Assembly (NCBI GenBank): GCA_009103225.1
Contig: RHPI01002990.1
Span: 258,965-322,964, forward strand
From: Chlorokybus atmophyticus
Lineage: Eukaryota; Streptophyta; Chlorokybophyceae; Chlorokybales; Chlorokybaceae
Direction: 5' to 3'
Length of the DNA: 64,000 nucleotides
In this document: positions 1 through 12,381 of the stretch, piece after piece
How positions within the stretch are numbered: the stretch's first letter is position 1
Layout of the letters: every line of letters begins with the position of its first letter
The notes under the pieces: model-generated
What the model was told of the DNA's origin: nothing
Database searches by the model: none
Seen by the model: the letters and a program-made list of their open reading frames with translations, nothing else
Made by a program: the position numbers and the translations under genes

Positions 1-1316
1 CCCGGAACAAGAAAGACTATCGCAGATGTAACAATACAACTATACCGTGCATACCGCTACAGCAAAGCACCCCACACCGTGACAGAAAGTATCTGTTCTG
101 ACGGAAACCACATGCGCTTGCATTAGTTTGTTGACGGTTCATCACGCGCATGTACGGCATGTGCGCCCTTGATGGTCGGATTCGTCCCCAAACCAGAAGC
201 GGTTGTACGTCGCTCGCACAGCAGTGTTCGTAAGCGCGCGCGCCGTGCTCCTCTGGACCAGAGGCTCTGGTACAGTCTTGTCCCCGCAACAGCGCGGGCC
301 TCTGTTTATTATTTCTTGTCTTGGATAAAACTATCCTGCAATATATTGTCCTAGATATGTTTTGTTATCCACAGTGATGATGATCTCGGGATAGCACGGG
401 CCTCGGTTGACTCTGTTGCCCTCCAGCTCTGCCACATGGCGTGTGGGCAGCTGCTGCCTGGCCGCGTCAATGCAGCTGGCTCATGCACGCACAGGTTTAC
501 TTACACAAAGACACTTTTCAGATGACTACGCAGGGGCTGACAGATAAGATAGTCAGCTTGAAAGTCGCATGTTTCTCTCGCACACCCACGCCCACCCACA
601 CATTCGCCCATGCTTGCCGCTTATCTTGGGACCCGGGATTGATGCACGGTAATTCCTTCTGAGGACGGATGCATGCCAGGTGCAGGTAGTTTATAAGTGC
701 CTAGGCTCAGGTACAGGTGCATCCAGCTATACCCTACATCGCTAGCAAGCCACGAGACACTGAGTCGGAAAGTTGAGTCCCTTAAAATGAAGGCATTGCA
801 TGCGCTGGTTGCGTGTGTTTTATGTCCGAATCCGTCCATTCAGATAAGGTACCAACCCTTATTGCCTGAATTCTACCTAGTAAGTGTCGTGAATAGGCAC
901 CCTGACAACTGGATGAAGTGTATTTGCAGTTCAAGCTGTAGAGAAAGCCAAACGGATGTGTCCCCTGTATGGAATGTAAGAACGAGGGGGTGAGGGTCAA
1001 GCACACCTACCGGACTGCTCTCCAACTCATCAACTGGCCACATGCGGTCAGTGTCCAGCATAGCTAAGAGCAATGGAAACTGTCTTGCAATTGCAAATGT
1101 CTGCTCAGTGTGTACATACTTGCGCCATCTAACAGGACAAGAAGCAGCTATGTTGCTAACTTAGTGTGACTAACTACCCCCAGCTCCATTGTCCAACCAC
1201 AGCATGGCGGATTATCAACACCAAATCACTCGACAAAGCCAATACTCAATACACACCAGCAGCTTGGAGCTGCACACCAAGTGCAAACCTACATTTCCAC
1301 TCAGCACAACAGCGTC
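1..1316. other. Intergenic or unassigned left edge
   Basis: No reading frame here shows recognisable protein similarity, and none has splice signals joining it to a neighbour. The stretch contains moderately AT-rich DNA and scattered TGCATG motifs. The right end must include the 3' UTR of the minus-strand DDB1 gene, whose stop codon is at 1317-1319. I see no RNA gene or repeat of note. Confidence 0.5.
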
Positions 1317-4300
1317 CTAATGCAAACGAGCCATCTCTTCTATCCGCTTGGTCAATTCTTCTAATGAAACATTTACGGCTGCTGCAACCTCCAGCATGCG
1401 GTCCCGTTTAAGATCCAAGAGCGACTCGATCAAATCGCCATCGAGGAAGTTGCGCGCCTCTGCCACCTTACGTTCGTTGCTAAAAGACCTCCACTCTTCG
1501 TGACTGAAGCCACCCACACCCTTTACAACCTGGCAGCAATGAGAGGGCAGCTTGAGCATAGCTTTGGACACTAATAGTTATCACCAATAGCAATATGACG
1601 TTCGACTTCACCTGTCGCATCTGCTGCTCCACTTTGCTCAAGAAGTTGTACTGCTCTTGCGACAACGATGCAATCACGCCAATCACACCATTAACAGTTC
1701 CAAAAATGAGCGTGGGGATGTTGCTCGCCTCGCTGTCAAATGATAACACTGTCAGCTCTCAGACAATACCTTGCGAGCAGAAATGCTTCTGCAGCAAGCA
1801 TGGCATGCAGGCAGTACCTGTCTGGTAACTGCATGACCAGTGAGCCATGTCGGAAGCGGTTCACAAACTCGCCAAGATGGAACTCGCCAACGGCTTCCAA
1901 ACGCCCTCTTTCATCATCTGTGGCAGCATCGCTGTTCTTCCTGCAATATCGCCAATGAGTGAGCAAAATCAAGTGTCAACACCTTACGCAACGAACCTGG
2001 TTAAAGAACAGCGCCATGCTTACTTGACAGTGAACAGGTTAAAACTGTTCTCAGCGCCTATGTACGTATCATCATCCAGCACCTCCACTGCAGACATCCA
2101 GTTTGCGTTGAAGTCTCTAGCGCGCTCTTCAATGGCGCCCTCCTCGGGTTTGTAGATATACAAGCTGATGCTCTTCATGATGTCACCAACAACAATGAAG
2201 TCACCCCGTGTCTGTGTTGGCACAGCTTACCAAGTTAGCTTGTCACAAAATACTGTATTGTCAATGGCAGTTGAATTAGTTGCCCGAACAACCTTGGCTT
2301 ATGATTAGTACAGTACCTGTACATACAAGGCCAGAACATGACCGTGCAACCCGCATTCATTGATCAGCTCTCGTGTGCCATCCTCTCGTTGTGTCCATTT
2401 GTACAGCTGTCGCCAGAACAGGTGCTTATTAAGCATTCGTGGCAGAGCAACAATACATCCATGCTGAAGACTCAGCCGAACCTGAACTTTGGAGTTGATG
2501 CCAGCCAACAGCTTTCCATTGAATGCGTTGAGGTTGTACACAGCACCCTTGGTCTCCTTCTCAGCAGCCAACTGCAGACATCACAGCCCTCAGCTCAACT
2601 CATGACAGACAAACATAGTGCTTGGCATGGTTGCTGCTACTGCATACATGTATGTCAAAGCGTCATAGTAGTAAGTCACAGAGAGAAGCAGTGCAAGGAC
2701 TGTGTGCACAAGTCTGGTAAGGCTCTAACCTGCAGCTTGCCATCATCCACCGTGAAGACCAAAATGCGTCCCTTAGTAGGCTCAACCTCATCTGGAAGTG
2801 CATATGCGGTGCCCACACAGAAGTACGATGTTGAGTCGTCTGTAAAATTGGCCGTAATGATGGAGCAGGCTTGTTCAAAAGGTTCCAATTGGTACGCCAT
2901 CAGCGTCTCAAATGTCTGCATAGGGGCAGAGCTCAGTCTGGCTGCAATGGCAGTTGTTCCCGTAAGGTATCCAGCAATACCAGGGCTGATGACAAACCTG
3001 ATCATCAATCAGACGGATGTAACACGTCTCAGTATCGTCGCAATTGGTTCCGTTGGGAGTATACTTGATGGTCGCCACTGCAAACGAGCGAGAAGACTCC
3101 TGCACCATTCAAGAGAACTAGTTAGTCCCATGCACACCAAATTGAGCGACACAAATGCACGTAGCCTCCGCGCTTATTGCCATGCGTGGCTCCAGGAGGG
3201 TAACCTGATGTGCGATGCGACGCGGTTGTTCACCCAGCGGCACTGTTCTAATGTGAAGCTTTTGAATCTCATCAATGGTGCCGATGGACAACTGGTTTTC
3301 CATACCGATGGCCAGGGATTCTGGGAATGAGCTGGAGTTGAATGGGCACATGTGATTGACCTGAATGCATTGGAATGAGCGCCAAGCACGAGCTTCAATG
3401 ATGGCTTGCAAACAACACGAGTACTGTCGCAACTGACCTCTTTGAGGTTAACAGAACTGTACAGGAGCTTGCCGTTGCTGGAGTATATTACAGTGGGACG
3501 ATCTGATGATGCAAACACATGTGTAGCACTCTTTGACCTGAATGTCCTGAGGGTGATTGGTTGTGTCCCTAGAGAAATCCTCTTGCGGTCGTTTAGACTA
3601 CCATTCTCTGCAGCAGGTATTGTTAACAAAGGAAACAAGCATGACGCCAGCTGGACGACATGATCGATGCGCAGCTTACCTGTGTCCACTACAAAGTTGA
3701 AAAGATGACCATCTCCAAGTGCACAAAGTAGGTAAGGCACACCCTCAAAAGAGCAGAACAGTACCGATCGTGGAATAATCTCACCGCCTAGATGTTCCTG
3801 CAAGCAATGCCCTCAGTGAGTGCAGGCGGGCTTCAATCTAGTGGCAGTTTACCAGGGAAGGGAACTACTTACCTGTGACAGTAGCTTCAATGTCGGGAGC
3901 TCAACAATTCGCACGCTGATGTCTGTCCACATCCCGACCGCAGCAATTGAAGCACGGCTGTCATCGTTCAGGGGGCTGATGTCCAGACAAGAAACCTCAT
4001 ACTCGAGCTTCTTCTGTGCCACCTCCATGACAGAGCCTTCTTGCACTTCAAAGTAGACCAAGTTGCCTCCTCCAGTTGCTAAAAGTAGCTGCGTAACCGC
4101 ACAAGGTGCTGAGCCAAAAGACAAACACAGTCACACACCTTGGGGGCATGTTGTTACAATTTGTAGTAGCCACAAGTTAACATGCAAGGCACTGCACCTG
4201 TGAAGCATTCCCAGTAGCCACATTGATGGACATTCCTTGTGGTGGTGTCCAAGTGTGTATGGCTTGCTGGGTAGTGCTGTTGACGAGCCGCAGGCATGAT

Positions 4301-6982
4301 GCTGTGACCTGCGCGGAGACAGTTTTAGCCTCAAGTGCCAAGTAACACAGTAAAATATTACATAGTAACAATCTGCATGCACAGCTGTACAAGTGCCTAG
4401 CTGTGGCAACATACCTGCACAATCTGGTCATACAAGACGTTGCCGCAGAAGAGTGTCTGCGCATCTGAGATAAACCCAGGGACCTCAATGTCAGCCAACT
4501 CTTCATCAGCATCAATGGCCAAGATATGGGTTTCGGTGATGAAGGTCACCACAAGGTACGTGTCATATGCATCCATCAAGGACGACCGAAGCGACCACAT
4601 GCCCTTGATACCAGGCAGTTCCACCGACGCCTGCTTAGTAACAAGCATGAATCGAGGGCATGCACAGTGGCAGACACATTATATCAGGTCACACAAGTGC
4701 AAACCAAGGCATACTTGCTCATTGATGCCTATGCCATTGCGCACAATGCGGAGCGACCCATCCTTGAAAGCACCCGAGCATGTCACAATCTGTCCCTGCC
4801 CTGTGAAGCACCACACCCGTCTATGATTGGATGCATAATGTGTGCAGCTGCATAGACAATGTGCATGATGTGTACCTTGTCTTTCAAGATCAACAACACA
4901 CAAGTCAACAATCGGGCCAAGGTTGACAAAGTTTTCAAGGACTTCAACGAAGCTGCCTCGTGCGTCGGCTGTTGGGTTCAACTTGATCAGTTGCGAGTCA
5001 CCAAATGATGAACCCACGAATACAACACCGTTGTCCAAGTACGAGAGAGTAGAAGCTGCAGATGTTTCCCCCAACGTTTCCAACTTCAACCCCAACACCT
5101 GCGCATCTCAGCGTGAGCATTGCATCGCATTGATAAGCTCAGCACAATAGACTCCATATGATACGCATTGGTACTGGTAGCATACCAACCTTGCTGTCAT
5201 CATGCAGCAAGACCAGAAGCAACAGAGTGCCCATGTTATCGCTGAGTAGGTAGCGAGAGCCATCTACATCCACGCGTCCATAAGCGCGTGTGACAGTCTG
5301 GTGCATAGGGATGGCCTTGAATGATGTCCCATTGTGATACATGAGCGTCTGTTCGCCGACCACAATTGCACCACCCAAAGGCATGGGGACAGGTATCACA
5401 AGCCCAGCACCTGACCAGAGAATCCACAGTCAGCGACAGGGCTTTGTTTTTTGTTTGGGTGTCTGTAACCCCACTGCCACCAACAGCTTCTGCTTTTTGC
5501 ATGCAATGAGTCAGTTGAGTGACCTGCGTCCAGGTTGCTCTGAAGCCAAGGACCTTCTCCAAAGTCCTTCTCCTTGAGCAAAACCTCATACGTTTTGATG
5601 TGCCGAAAGTCCTTTGTGTCTTGATACAGGACAGCGATAGTGGGTTTGGCACAGCCGTACAGAAACTTGATGTCAATCACCTTCAAGCAAAGCAAGGAAA
5701 AAGAACAGCCTCAATGCATGCCTCAATGAGTGCCTCATTGGAAAACCGACCGGAAGACAAGTACCTGCAACTCTTCCAACCGTATGTTGAAGGCTTCTCT
5801 AAGTTGGCCTTTGGGTCCAATTGGTATGACTTTAAACAGCCCATCATACAGATGGAGACCAATTATGCGACACTCAGGGTCAATGATGCCAATCTGCAGA
5901 GCGCAGCAAACAACCAGCATGTTGGCGCTGATGCTTGTGTGGTTACATAACATACCACCCAGCCATGCACATGAGAGGGTCAACAAACCTGGCCATTGTC
6001 GGTTGGCCGCCCGAGCCTATCAGGCACATCACCACTGGCTCTGTTCAAGAAGGGGGACTGTATTACAACCTTCACTGCTACTGCATGTTGTTTACAACGT
6101 ACTAATGCCACATGCAGTGTATACCTTGTGACCAGCTCCCCGGTAGCACTGTCGTAAGTCAACAGACACACTTTGTACCTTTCTGTGCACAAGAACAGAA
6201 CGTCCTGTGATTCACCCTGCCAACGAGAAGCTGGTCAGCATGAGAGGGTCGTTGTCCGTGCATTCTCAAACTGCAGCAATACACATCAAGCACGTCAGGT
6301 ATACCGGAGGGCGAAACAACTCCATTGTTGCTATTCGTCCATAAATTGGAACATCCAACAACGGCTGCGAGGAAGAGCATGCTTAGAGAACGCCCGGAAC
6401 CCCGCAATGTGGGTTGTGCGTGTAAATGTCGTAGCGTACAATATGCCAAGCTGCTATATGAGCTGGCCACATACTGCGTCAAGCAAAACGGCAGCCACAT
6501 CACAGCACAGCACATGCAGCAGATCAGACTACTCCCACCCAAACGAAGTAGCTCTACCTGCAGCCCTTGAGGCGTCAGGAGATGGATCTCAACCCTGGTG
6601 CATTTTCTGAGCAAGTCCGTCAAGGAACAAGCACGCTGCAGACACAGCAGAAGGAAACAGCAACTGCACAGCATGCATGGCGGACGCAAGTATCACAACG
6701 TTGACAGCATGCCGGCATGCAATACCAAACTCAAAATGGTTTGTTGCAATGCGATTTAAACTAGCATTGCGCAATCAAACCAACCTCCGCATGCACAGCA
6801 GGTTGGTTGCTGTGCAGGCGGAGTATGATTTCATTGCACAATGCTAGAATTTGCTTGGAAATGTCTTTGAGAGGATACGCTACGATGAGATTCAGCTCAT
6901 TAGGCGAGGTAAAGTTGCCAGTGCAGGAGTGCGTGACGTTGGTGGGCTTGTGCGCCGTGACAACATAATTCCACATCGACAT
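1317..6982 (-). CDS. DDB1: DNA damage-binding protein 1 (DDB1), CUL4 E3 ligase adaptor
   Basis: This is the substrate-receptor adaptor of CUL4-RBX1 ubiquitin ligases: it binds CUL4 through one beta-propeller and DCAF/DDB2/CSA receptors through the other two. In plants it acts in nuclear DNA repair and light signalling. About 24 short exons read in order along the minus strand and match the family end to end. Exon 1 (6879-6982) starts [16 protein letters not shown] with an ATG at 6980-6982. Exon 2 (6558-6606) gives [16 protein letters not shown]. Later landmarks are [18 protein letters not shown] (about 5.85 kb), [20 protein letters not shown] (5.05 kb), [13 protein letters not shown] (4.6 kb), [11 protein letters not shown] and [12 protein letters not shown] (3.75 kb), [20 protein letters not shown] (3.25 kb) and [18 protein letters not shown] (2.1 kb). 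The last exon (1317-1529) ends in EMARLH. The predicted length, near 1,100 residues, is normal. It is divergent from the SWIB gene. One intron near 2.4 kb is 75 nt long and in frame. Exon junctions were placed by eye; the family call is very secure. Confidence 0.96.
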
Positions 6983-7509
6983 GTTGGCGGCGGCAGACGA
7001 AAATGGCCACCGCCGCACCAAGAGAGTGTCTCTGTTGTTCAGCTCAGTGCTTGAGGCGCCAACGCCGACAACATCGCCCACGCCTGCGCCCACCTCGCCA
7101 ACCAACGACGATTTCAACTTGAACTTTTTGGCAGGAGCAAACCCTAATCTGCAAGCAATAGTAACCATCGGATCTGATGTGCAACAACAAGCACCGTGCG
7201 ATAAGGCACAATTAACAATGCACGCACGCACGCTGGAGTTAGCGCATAGCTGCAGGCAGTGCTGCTGGCGTAGCTGCGGGCATTGCTGGTGTGGTTGGAG
7301 GAGACAGGCGAAGGAGAGTTGCGCTTGTGCGTCTGATATTCTTTCCGTTTGTATGCTTAGCCTGGCTGGTGTTAGTGGTGGTAGATCGCAGGCATTAGGT
7401 GGCAGGAGTGCGGTTAAACACATGTTCTGGGCTGGCGTTCCAGGCTGCTGAGCTTTGGCTCAGGGAACGCTCAGCTAAGCTTACAAGCTTGAATTGAGGC
7501 CCAGCAGTG
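6983..7509. promoter_or_regulatory. Divergent promoter region, DDB1 / DEK_C-SWIB
   Basis: These 527 bp separate the two start codons of a head-to-head gene pair. The region must hold both 5' UTRs and both promoters. It contains a telo-box AAACCCTAA at 7139-7147, as in several other promoters of this window. No TATA box was seen at a convincing position. Confidence 0.6.
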
Positions 7510-9418
7510 ATGGTCACCGATGAGCAGCTCACAGCTAGCCTCACGAAGCTGCTGGACGGGGCAGATCTTGAAGTGGTGACAGCCAAGAAGGTGGGATTCA
7601 CGTACTTCTTGATGTGCTTGCATTCTTACCAAGCTCGTCCTTATTATCACACATGAACGACAATCAGTGCACGACAATTGAGTTGCAGGCTGTCTCTAGA
7701 TGAGTCTAACATGATGAGTTGTTTACTTCATGAAGCTTAAGGACGATTGCCACGCACAGGTTAGATAGGGCGCAGTGTGCCATTACATAGGGTGCAGTGT
7801 GCCGCAAGCATAGTTATTGGGGGAGTGTAGAAATGTTGGGTTGGCAAGTTGTTTTCCTAGAGCGCAATGACAATCTTGCGTACTGCGAGCAGCTTCGCAA
7901 GCATTTGGAAGAAGAGTATGGGCTGGATTTGACGGACAAAAAGGCGTTCATAGCAAAGACGATTGATCGGATCTTGTCTGAGAAGCAAGCAGAAGAGGGT
8001 GATGGGGCGGAGGAGGCTGAAGTCCCTGACAGCGAAGTGCAGGCAAGTGTGTGCTGCATTGTTTGTCAGCTCAATATGTTGCAGCGACCAAATGTGCAGC
8101 ATTTGCACAGCTTGACACAGTTTGTTACTAGTTGATCTCAACGTGCAGGACGGCGAGGAAGGCTCTGCCGAAGAAGGGGATAACTGGGATTCCAAGCGGT
8201 TGACTCGGCGGATAGATCGGGCTCTGAAAGAAAGGTATACGCTTCACGCCATTGGTTGAGTAAGCAGTACATCACATGTTTGGTGGCAACAAGGGCTGCT
8301 GATGACAGTGCACCCAAGAAGGAGCGCACTGGCGGCAAAGGCGGTTTTTCTAAGCCTTGCAATCTGAGTCCTGAACTGCAGAACTTTTTTGGCGAAAGAC
8401 AGCTCTCAAGACCGGAGGTACAGGCTGCTCCAACATTATTTGTTCCCATGTGTCACGTTGGCAATGCGTGCGTATGCTGTCTTGCAGTTGAGATGTGCAA
8501 TACAGACGTACACTTATGCTTTGCTTCTTGTGTAGGTGGTGAAACGCCTTTGGGCGCACATCAAAGAACACAACCTGCAGGATCCCTCAAACAAGCGCAA
8601 CATCAACTGCGATGAGGCAATGCAAGCTTTTTTCCCGGCAAAAGTGACGATGTTCAACATGAACAAGTATCTCACCCGTCACGTGTTCTCGGGTGACCAG
8701 CCACCGGAGCCCAGTAAGCGGCTTTCTTTCTATTTCGTGCATGACACGCTCAGCACTGTTCACTTGATATATCATACACTGCACTGGATTGGCATGCATT
8801 GACTTCTCTCATCAGAGGAGGATAAAGAAGATGGTGGAGATGAAGATGAAGATGACGATGATTCGGATGAACCTGCCCACAAATCGCGCAGCAGTAGCAA
8901 ACGAAAAAGAGCAAAGGAGGCTGGAGACACTGCAGGAAAGGTACGCCCTAATTGTCATGATAACAGTTGTGTTTCCATGCAATACAGCCATCATGCACGC
9001 GTGCGTAACGTGTGATTGTGCGTTCAGGCCAAGCGACCCGGAACCGGTTTTGCAAAGCCGCTGGGGCTGTCGGAACAGCTGTCACAGTTTTGTGGCGGAG
9101 AGCGCGAGCTGGCACGCCATCAGGTTGTCAAGCTTATGTGGGATTACATTAAAGAACACGACTTGCAGGTGAGATGCGCACCCCTCTGGAGTAACATTGT
9201 TAGCCTGTTGCAGTTGTCCTCCTGTCTAGAGGCTTGCTCCATGACGTATGCATTTGGTCATGTCAGCCCGCCTCCAAGTGTTTGTTTGCGTCACACAGGA
9301 TCCTCAAGATAAAAGATTTGTCATATGCGATCCCAAGATGCAGGCTTTGCTGGACGTTGATAGGTTTAGGAGTTTTGGGATGATGAAGCTGTTGTCTCCT
9401 CACTTCAGTAAACTTTGA
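7510..9418 (+). CDS. DEK_C plus double SWIB domain nuclear protein (UAF30-like)
   Basis: This is a chromatin-associated protein of the plant type that carries an N-terminal DEK_C domain and two SWIB/MDM2 domains. SWIB proteins occur in SWI/SNF remodellers and in the RNA polymerase I upstream activation factor. Eight exons fit: 7510-7590, 7893 to about 8042, 8149-8234, 8294-8417, 8536-8713, 8816-8940, 9028-9168 and 9299-9418. Exons 1-2 give the DEK_C domain (LTASLTKLLDGADLEVVTAK, then GLDLTDKKAFIAKTIDRIL). SWIB 1 runs from GFSKPCNLSPEL through VVKRLWAHIKEHNLQDPSNK to MFNMNKYLTRHVF. A Glu/Asp/Lys-rich linker (SSSKRKRAKEAG, a likely nuclear localisation signal) follows. SWIB 2 is GFAKPLGLSEQL through VVKLMWDYIKEHDLQDPQDK to MMKLLSPHF. 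The intron after exon 2 may use a GC donor (CAG/gcaagt). The start ATG opens the DEK_C helix directly, and the stop is TGA at 9416-9418. It is convergent with the NTPase gene downstream. Confidence 0.9.
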
Positions 9419-9795
9419 ATATCTCACCACAAAGCTTTGTCACAGCTGCACTGCTGGCATGAGGTATGGGTGACAAGGCGGTTTGCACAGCTGTTATTAC
9501 TACCTTCCACGCATTTTGTGTGCTGCATGTGTGCATGCTGTTAGACAACTCAGCCAAGTTAATGGGAGTGTTAGACACCAGTTCAGTGCAGTTCAGGACA
9601 TCGCAGTCTGTCTAGTGCAATGCAGACAGCTGCTGGTTAAGCAAAACAAGTGCACGGGTATACTTTGGTCATGTCTCGCACTCCTTGTGGTTGAGAGCGA
9701 TAGTGCCACACACAAACAATGCACTACTCCTGCAACACGCGCACGCGATGCTGCCGACGGGTGTGGCACACGCACACAAGATCTGGCGCGGTGCA
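9419..9795. other. Short convergent intergenic region
   Basis: These 377 bp lie between the stop codons of two converging genes (SWIB +, NTPase -) and must consist largely of their 3' UTRs. No other feature was recognised. Confidence 0.6.
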
Positions 9796-11464
9796 TCACA
9801 CCTCCATCCGCAGCCTCTTGGCCACCTGGTCATCTACCACCTGGAAAAAGGGCTCGTCAAACACGTCGCTTCCCGTCTGCAGCGCCGCATCCAACACTGC
9901 AACAGAAGTGAGTAAGAGAAACAGCGCATGTGCGCATGTGTGTATGCGCGTATGTGTCTGTGTATGCAAGTGCGCACTTCCATGTGTGCATGAAGGTGCA
10001 AGTGCATATGCGCATGTGGCAGGTACAGAATGTTGGGCGTACAATGGGAGACATGGTTTGGATGATCTGTGCTTTGAGCGTACCAATGTTGTCAGTGTGA
10101 TAATCGTTGTTGAGGGTGTTGTTGTCGCACAGCATGCGGCTGAGCAGTGCCGTGAGTTGGCTCGCAGTCCGGTCGCGGTTGTTGCGCGTGATGGTAAGGA
10201 TGGCCGCTTCAGCACTGTTCTTTATGTCGTCCACCAGAGGGAGTTCTTGCCCGTGACGCACCCGTGGCAGCACCCCCAACACCTTTGCGTAGGCACATCA
10301 TGTGTGTTGTGCACAAACGTGGAAACACAGTTGACGTCCAAGCCTTACATGTATATGCACAAACACGCGTGTGTAAGCACACTTGATACAAGGCTTGCAG
10401 TTGTCATGTCTGCATCTCACCACGAGTTCGGGGTGCTGAACGAGGGCATTGACGTGTTCGCAGAACTTCTCGCTGCACAGTTGCATCCTACCAATCTGTA
10501 AAACCGAAGGTGACGCCACATGCATGCAGCAAGCTGTGTGCATGTGCATGTGACAAACAATGCATGCATACCACTTCATCACCATGATATGCATGTGTGA
10601 TGTTGTGATGCATGATGCTGGCAGTGACATCTGAGACTAGATATATCGCCAGGCAATGTTGTTATTGCATCGGCTGTTGTGTGCAGGTGTACCTCATCGA
10701 CAATGTACAGCGCCACGCCCGGCTGTGGTGATATAGACGGCAACACCAACTTCTCGAACTCGTCCTTCGCCACATGGTACCTCCCCACCTTGGGCCCAAA
10801 CACGTGGCGAAGCCGGCACAAACATGCCCTTCTCCCATCCAAGGTAACTGTGCAGCCATAGTCTCACCCACTAATAACATTCACGCAATGTTGCAATGTT
10901 GTATCAGACAACAATAGTGGGTCTGTCTGTCTGTTGTCTTACTTGCATCTTGGCCAAGTCTCTCAGTACCGTTGTCTCCCCTCAGTGTAATCGTGTAAAA
11001 CCCACTCGCACGAATGCCGCTTGAAGCAAGAGCTTCCACCACATGCCTCACCAACCTGCATGCACGCATTGCGGGGGTGCATTTCTGCCACTCGTGTGTC
11101 CATGTCACGAGTTGGGTGCTGATGTGTGTATGTGTGTCTTTCGCACAAGGTGTTACTCACAGATGGGCGCTGGATGACGCACGGAACACAGACTTGCAAG
11201 ACTCTGTCTGGACTGTTTTTCGCTACGCACACCAGCAGCAGTGTTCAATTCAACACAGGAGTTGCATGCCTGCTCTTCATACGCATGCATGTGCGTGTGC
11301 ATGTGCATGTGGTGCAGCCTGAACTGCATGTCATGCAACGCACAAACCCACCTTCAAGCCAATGACCAAAACCCCAGCAAGCACCCCAGCACTCACGTAG
11401 TCTTTCCTATGCCTGGTTGCCCCGTGATGAAGACGTTGACGCAGCCGGACTTCACCCCCTCCAT
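9796..11464 (-). CDS. NTPCR: NTPCR/THEP1-type nucleoside-triphosphatase
   Basis: This is a P-loop NTPase that hydrolyses nucleoside triphosphates (THEP1 of thermophiles, cancer-related NTPase NTPCR in human). Its cellular role is poorly defined. Exon 1 (11397-11464) starts MEGVKSG with an ATG at 11462-11464 and contains Walker A, VFITGQPGIGKTT. The next exon gives VEALASSGIRASGFYT, the family GFYT segment. Near 10.75 kb KVGRYHVAKDEFEKLVLPSI is followed by Walker B VALYIVDE, which is spliced to IGRMQLCSEKFCEHVNAL (10.45 kb). Near 10.2 kb are VRHGQELPLVDDIKNS and ILTITRNNRDRTASQL, matching the family NRN segment. The last exon ends VDDQVAKRLRMEV with TGA at 9796-9798. An in-frame upstream ATG (MNFLIRAELCALSHQP) could extend the N-terminus. 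The order and motifs match human NTPCR over its whole length; the extra C-terminal piece of about 30 residues is less conserved. Confidence 0.88.
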
Positions 11465-12343
11465 TTGGCTCTGCACAAGGTGGACTGGTTGATGCGAGAG
11501 CGCACAAAGCTCAGCCCTGATCAGAAAATTCATACCATGGTTAGTTGAAAGAGAGCAAAGCGACAGACACCAAGAGCTGTACACATGCATCACACAGCCA
11601 CCCTCTGGTGCAGGGGGCAAGCGCCCAGCAACAGCGGTTGCAGCAACTGCGTGTACTTGTGTATCTGTCGTTGTGTCTGCACTGCATGCATGCATGCAAC
11701 ACCGACTTTGACGAAGTAATTGCAACCAACGCCCAACCTCCAAGTCTGCGGACGCAATGCAGCCACAGGTCAATCATCAATCAATCACTCGAGGCTGCCA
11801 CAAACAGCAACACAGAACAAGGCCACGGATTCCTTCTGCCAAAGTGTATCTTTCCGCTCAGTATCCAATAATTAACTCTCAAACTACGTCACATTGCTCA
11901 GCATCTGACCTAATCATGCGGAGTTATTGGCCGTAAACGCCACTGCAAGAGCCCATCAATCAAGCTGCTGCGTGCAGAGGCAAGGAGGAGGACTTTTCTT
12001 GTAGCATGCGGGAGTTTGACACATGCGCGCAAAGCTGATTGGCCCTTACCTTGTCAGGAGGACTTCAGTCAAGCAGGTGCAGCAACAGTATGCGTATCTT
12101 GGAGTCGGTCAATCTTCACCCTGATACACGCACACCAAGCCAGTGAGACCTATCAGTGAGCATGTTGCATGCCTCGAGCAAAGCAGATAGGAGGAGACAA
12201 GGCCGCTTGAGAGGAGCTGTCCCACCTCTTTGCAACATAAAGTGCAGCACTAAGACTCGGTAGAGGTGCAAGAGGAGTCCTAAGCAAGCAGCGGTGGTGC
12301 TGAACATGCACAGCAGTGCACACTTAGTCACTGCTGCAGGGCA

Positions 12344-12381
12344 TATCCTGTACACATCAGTGCACTGATGTGTACAGGATA
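12344..12381. repeat. Perfect 38-bp palindrome
   Basis: The left arm TATCCTGTACACATCAGTG is followed immediately by its exact reverse complement, with no spacer, in non-coding DNA between the NTPase and E2 genes. It could form a cruciform or be a dyad binding site or a transposon footprint. It contains TGTACA in both arms and GTGCAC at the centre. Confidence 0.9.

Noticed and set aside
2338-3330. A 330-codon open frame on the plus strand
   Set aside because: It runs antisense to DDB1 exons that are conserved residue by residue on the minus strand, crosses their introns, and has no recognisable domains.
9940-10020. Alternating purine-pyrimidine GTGTGCGCAT tracts as a possible regulatory Z-DNA element
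   Set aside because: Similar tracts occur in most introns of the window, so this looks like background composition and not a site-specific signal.
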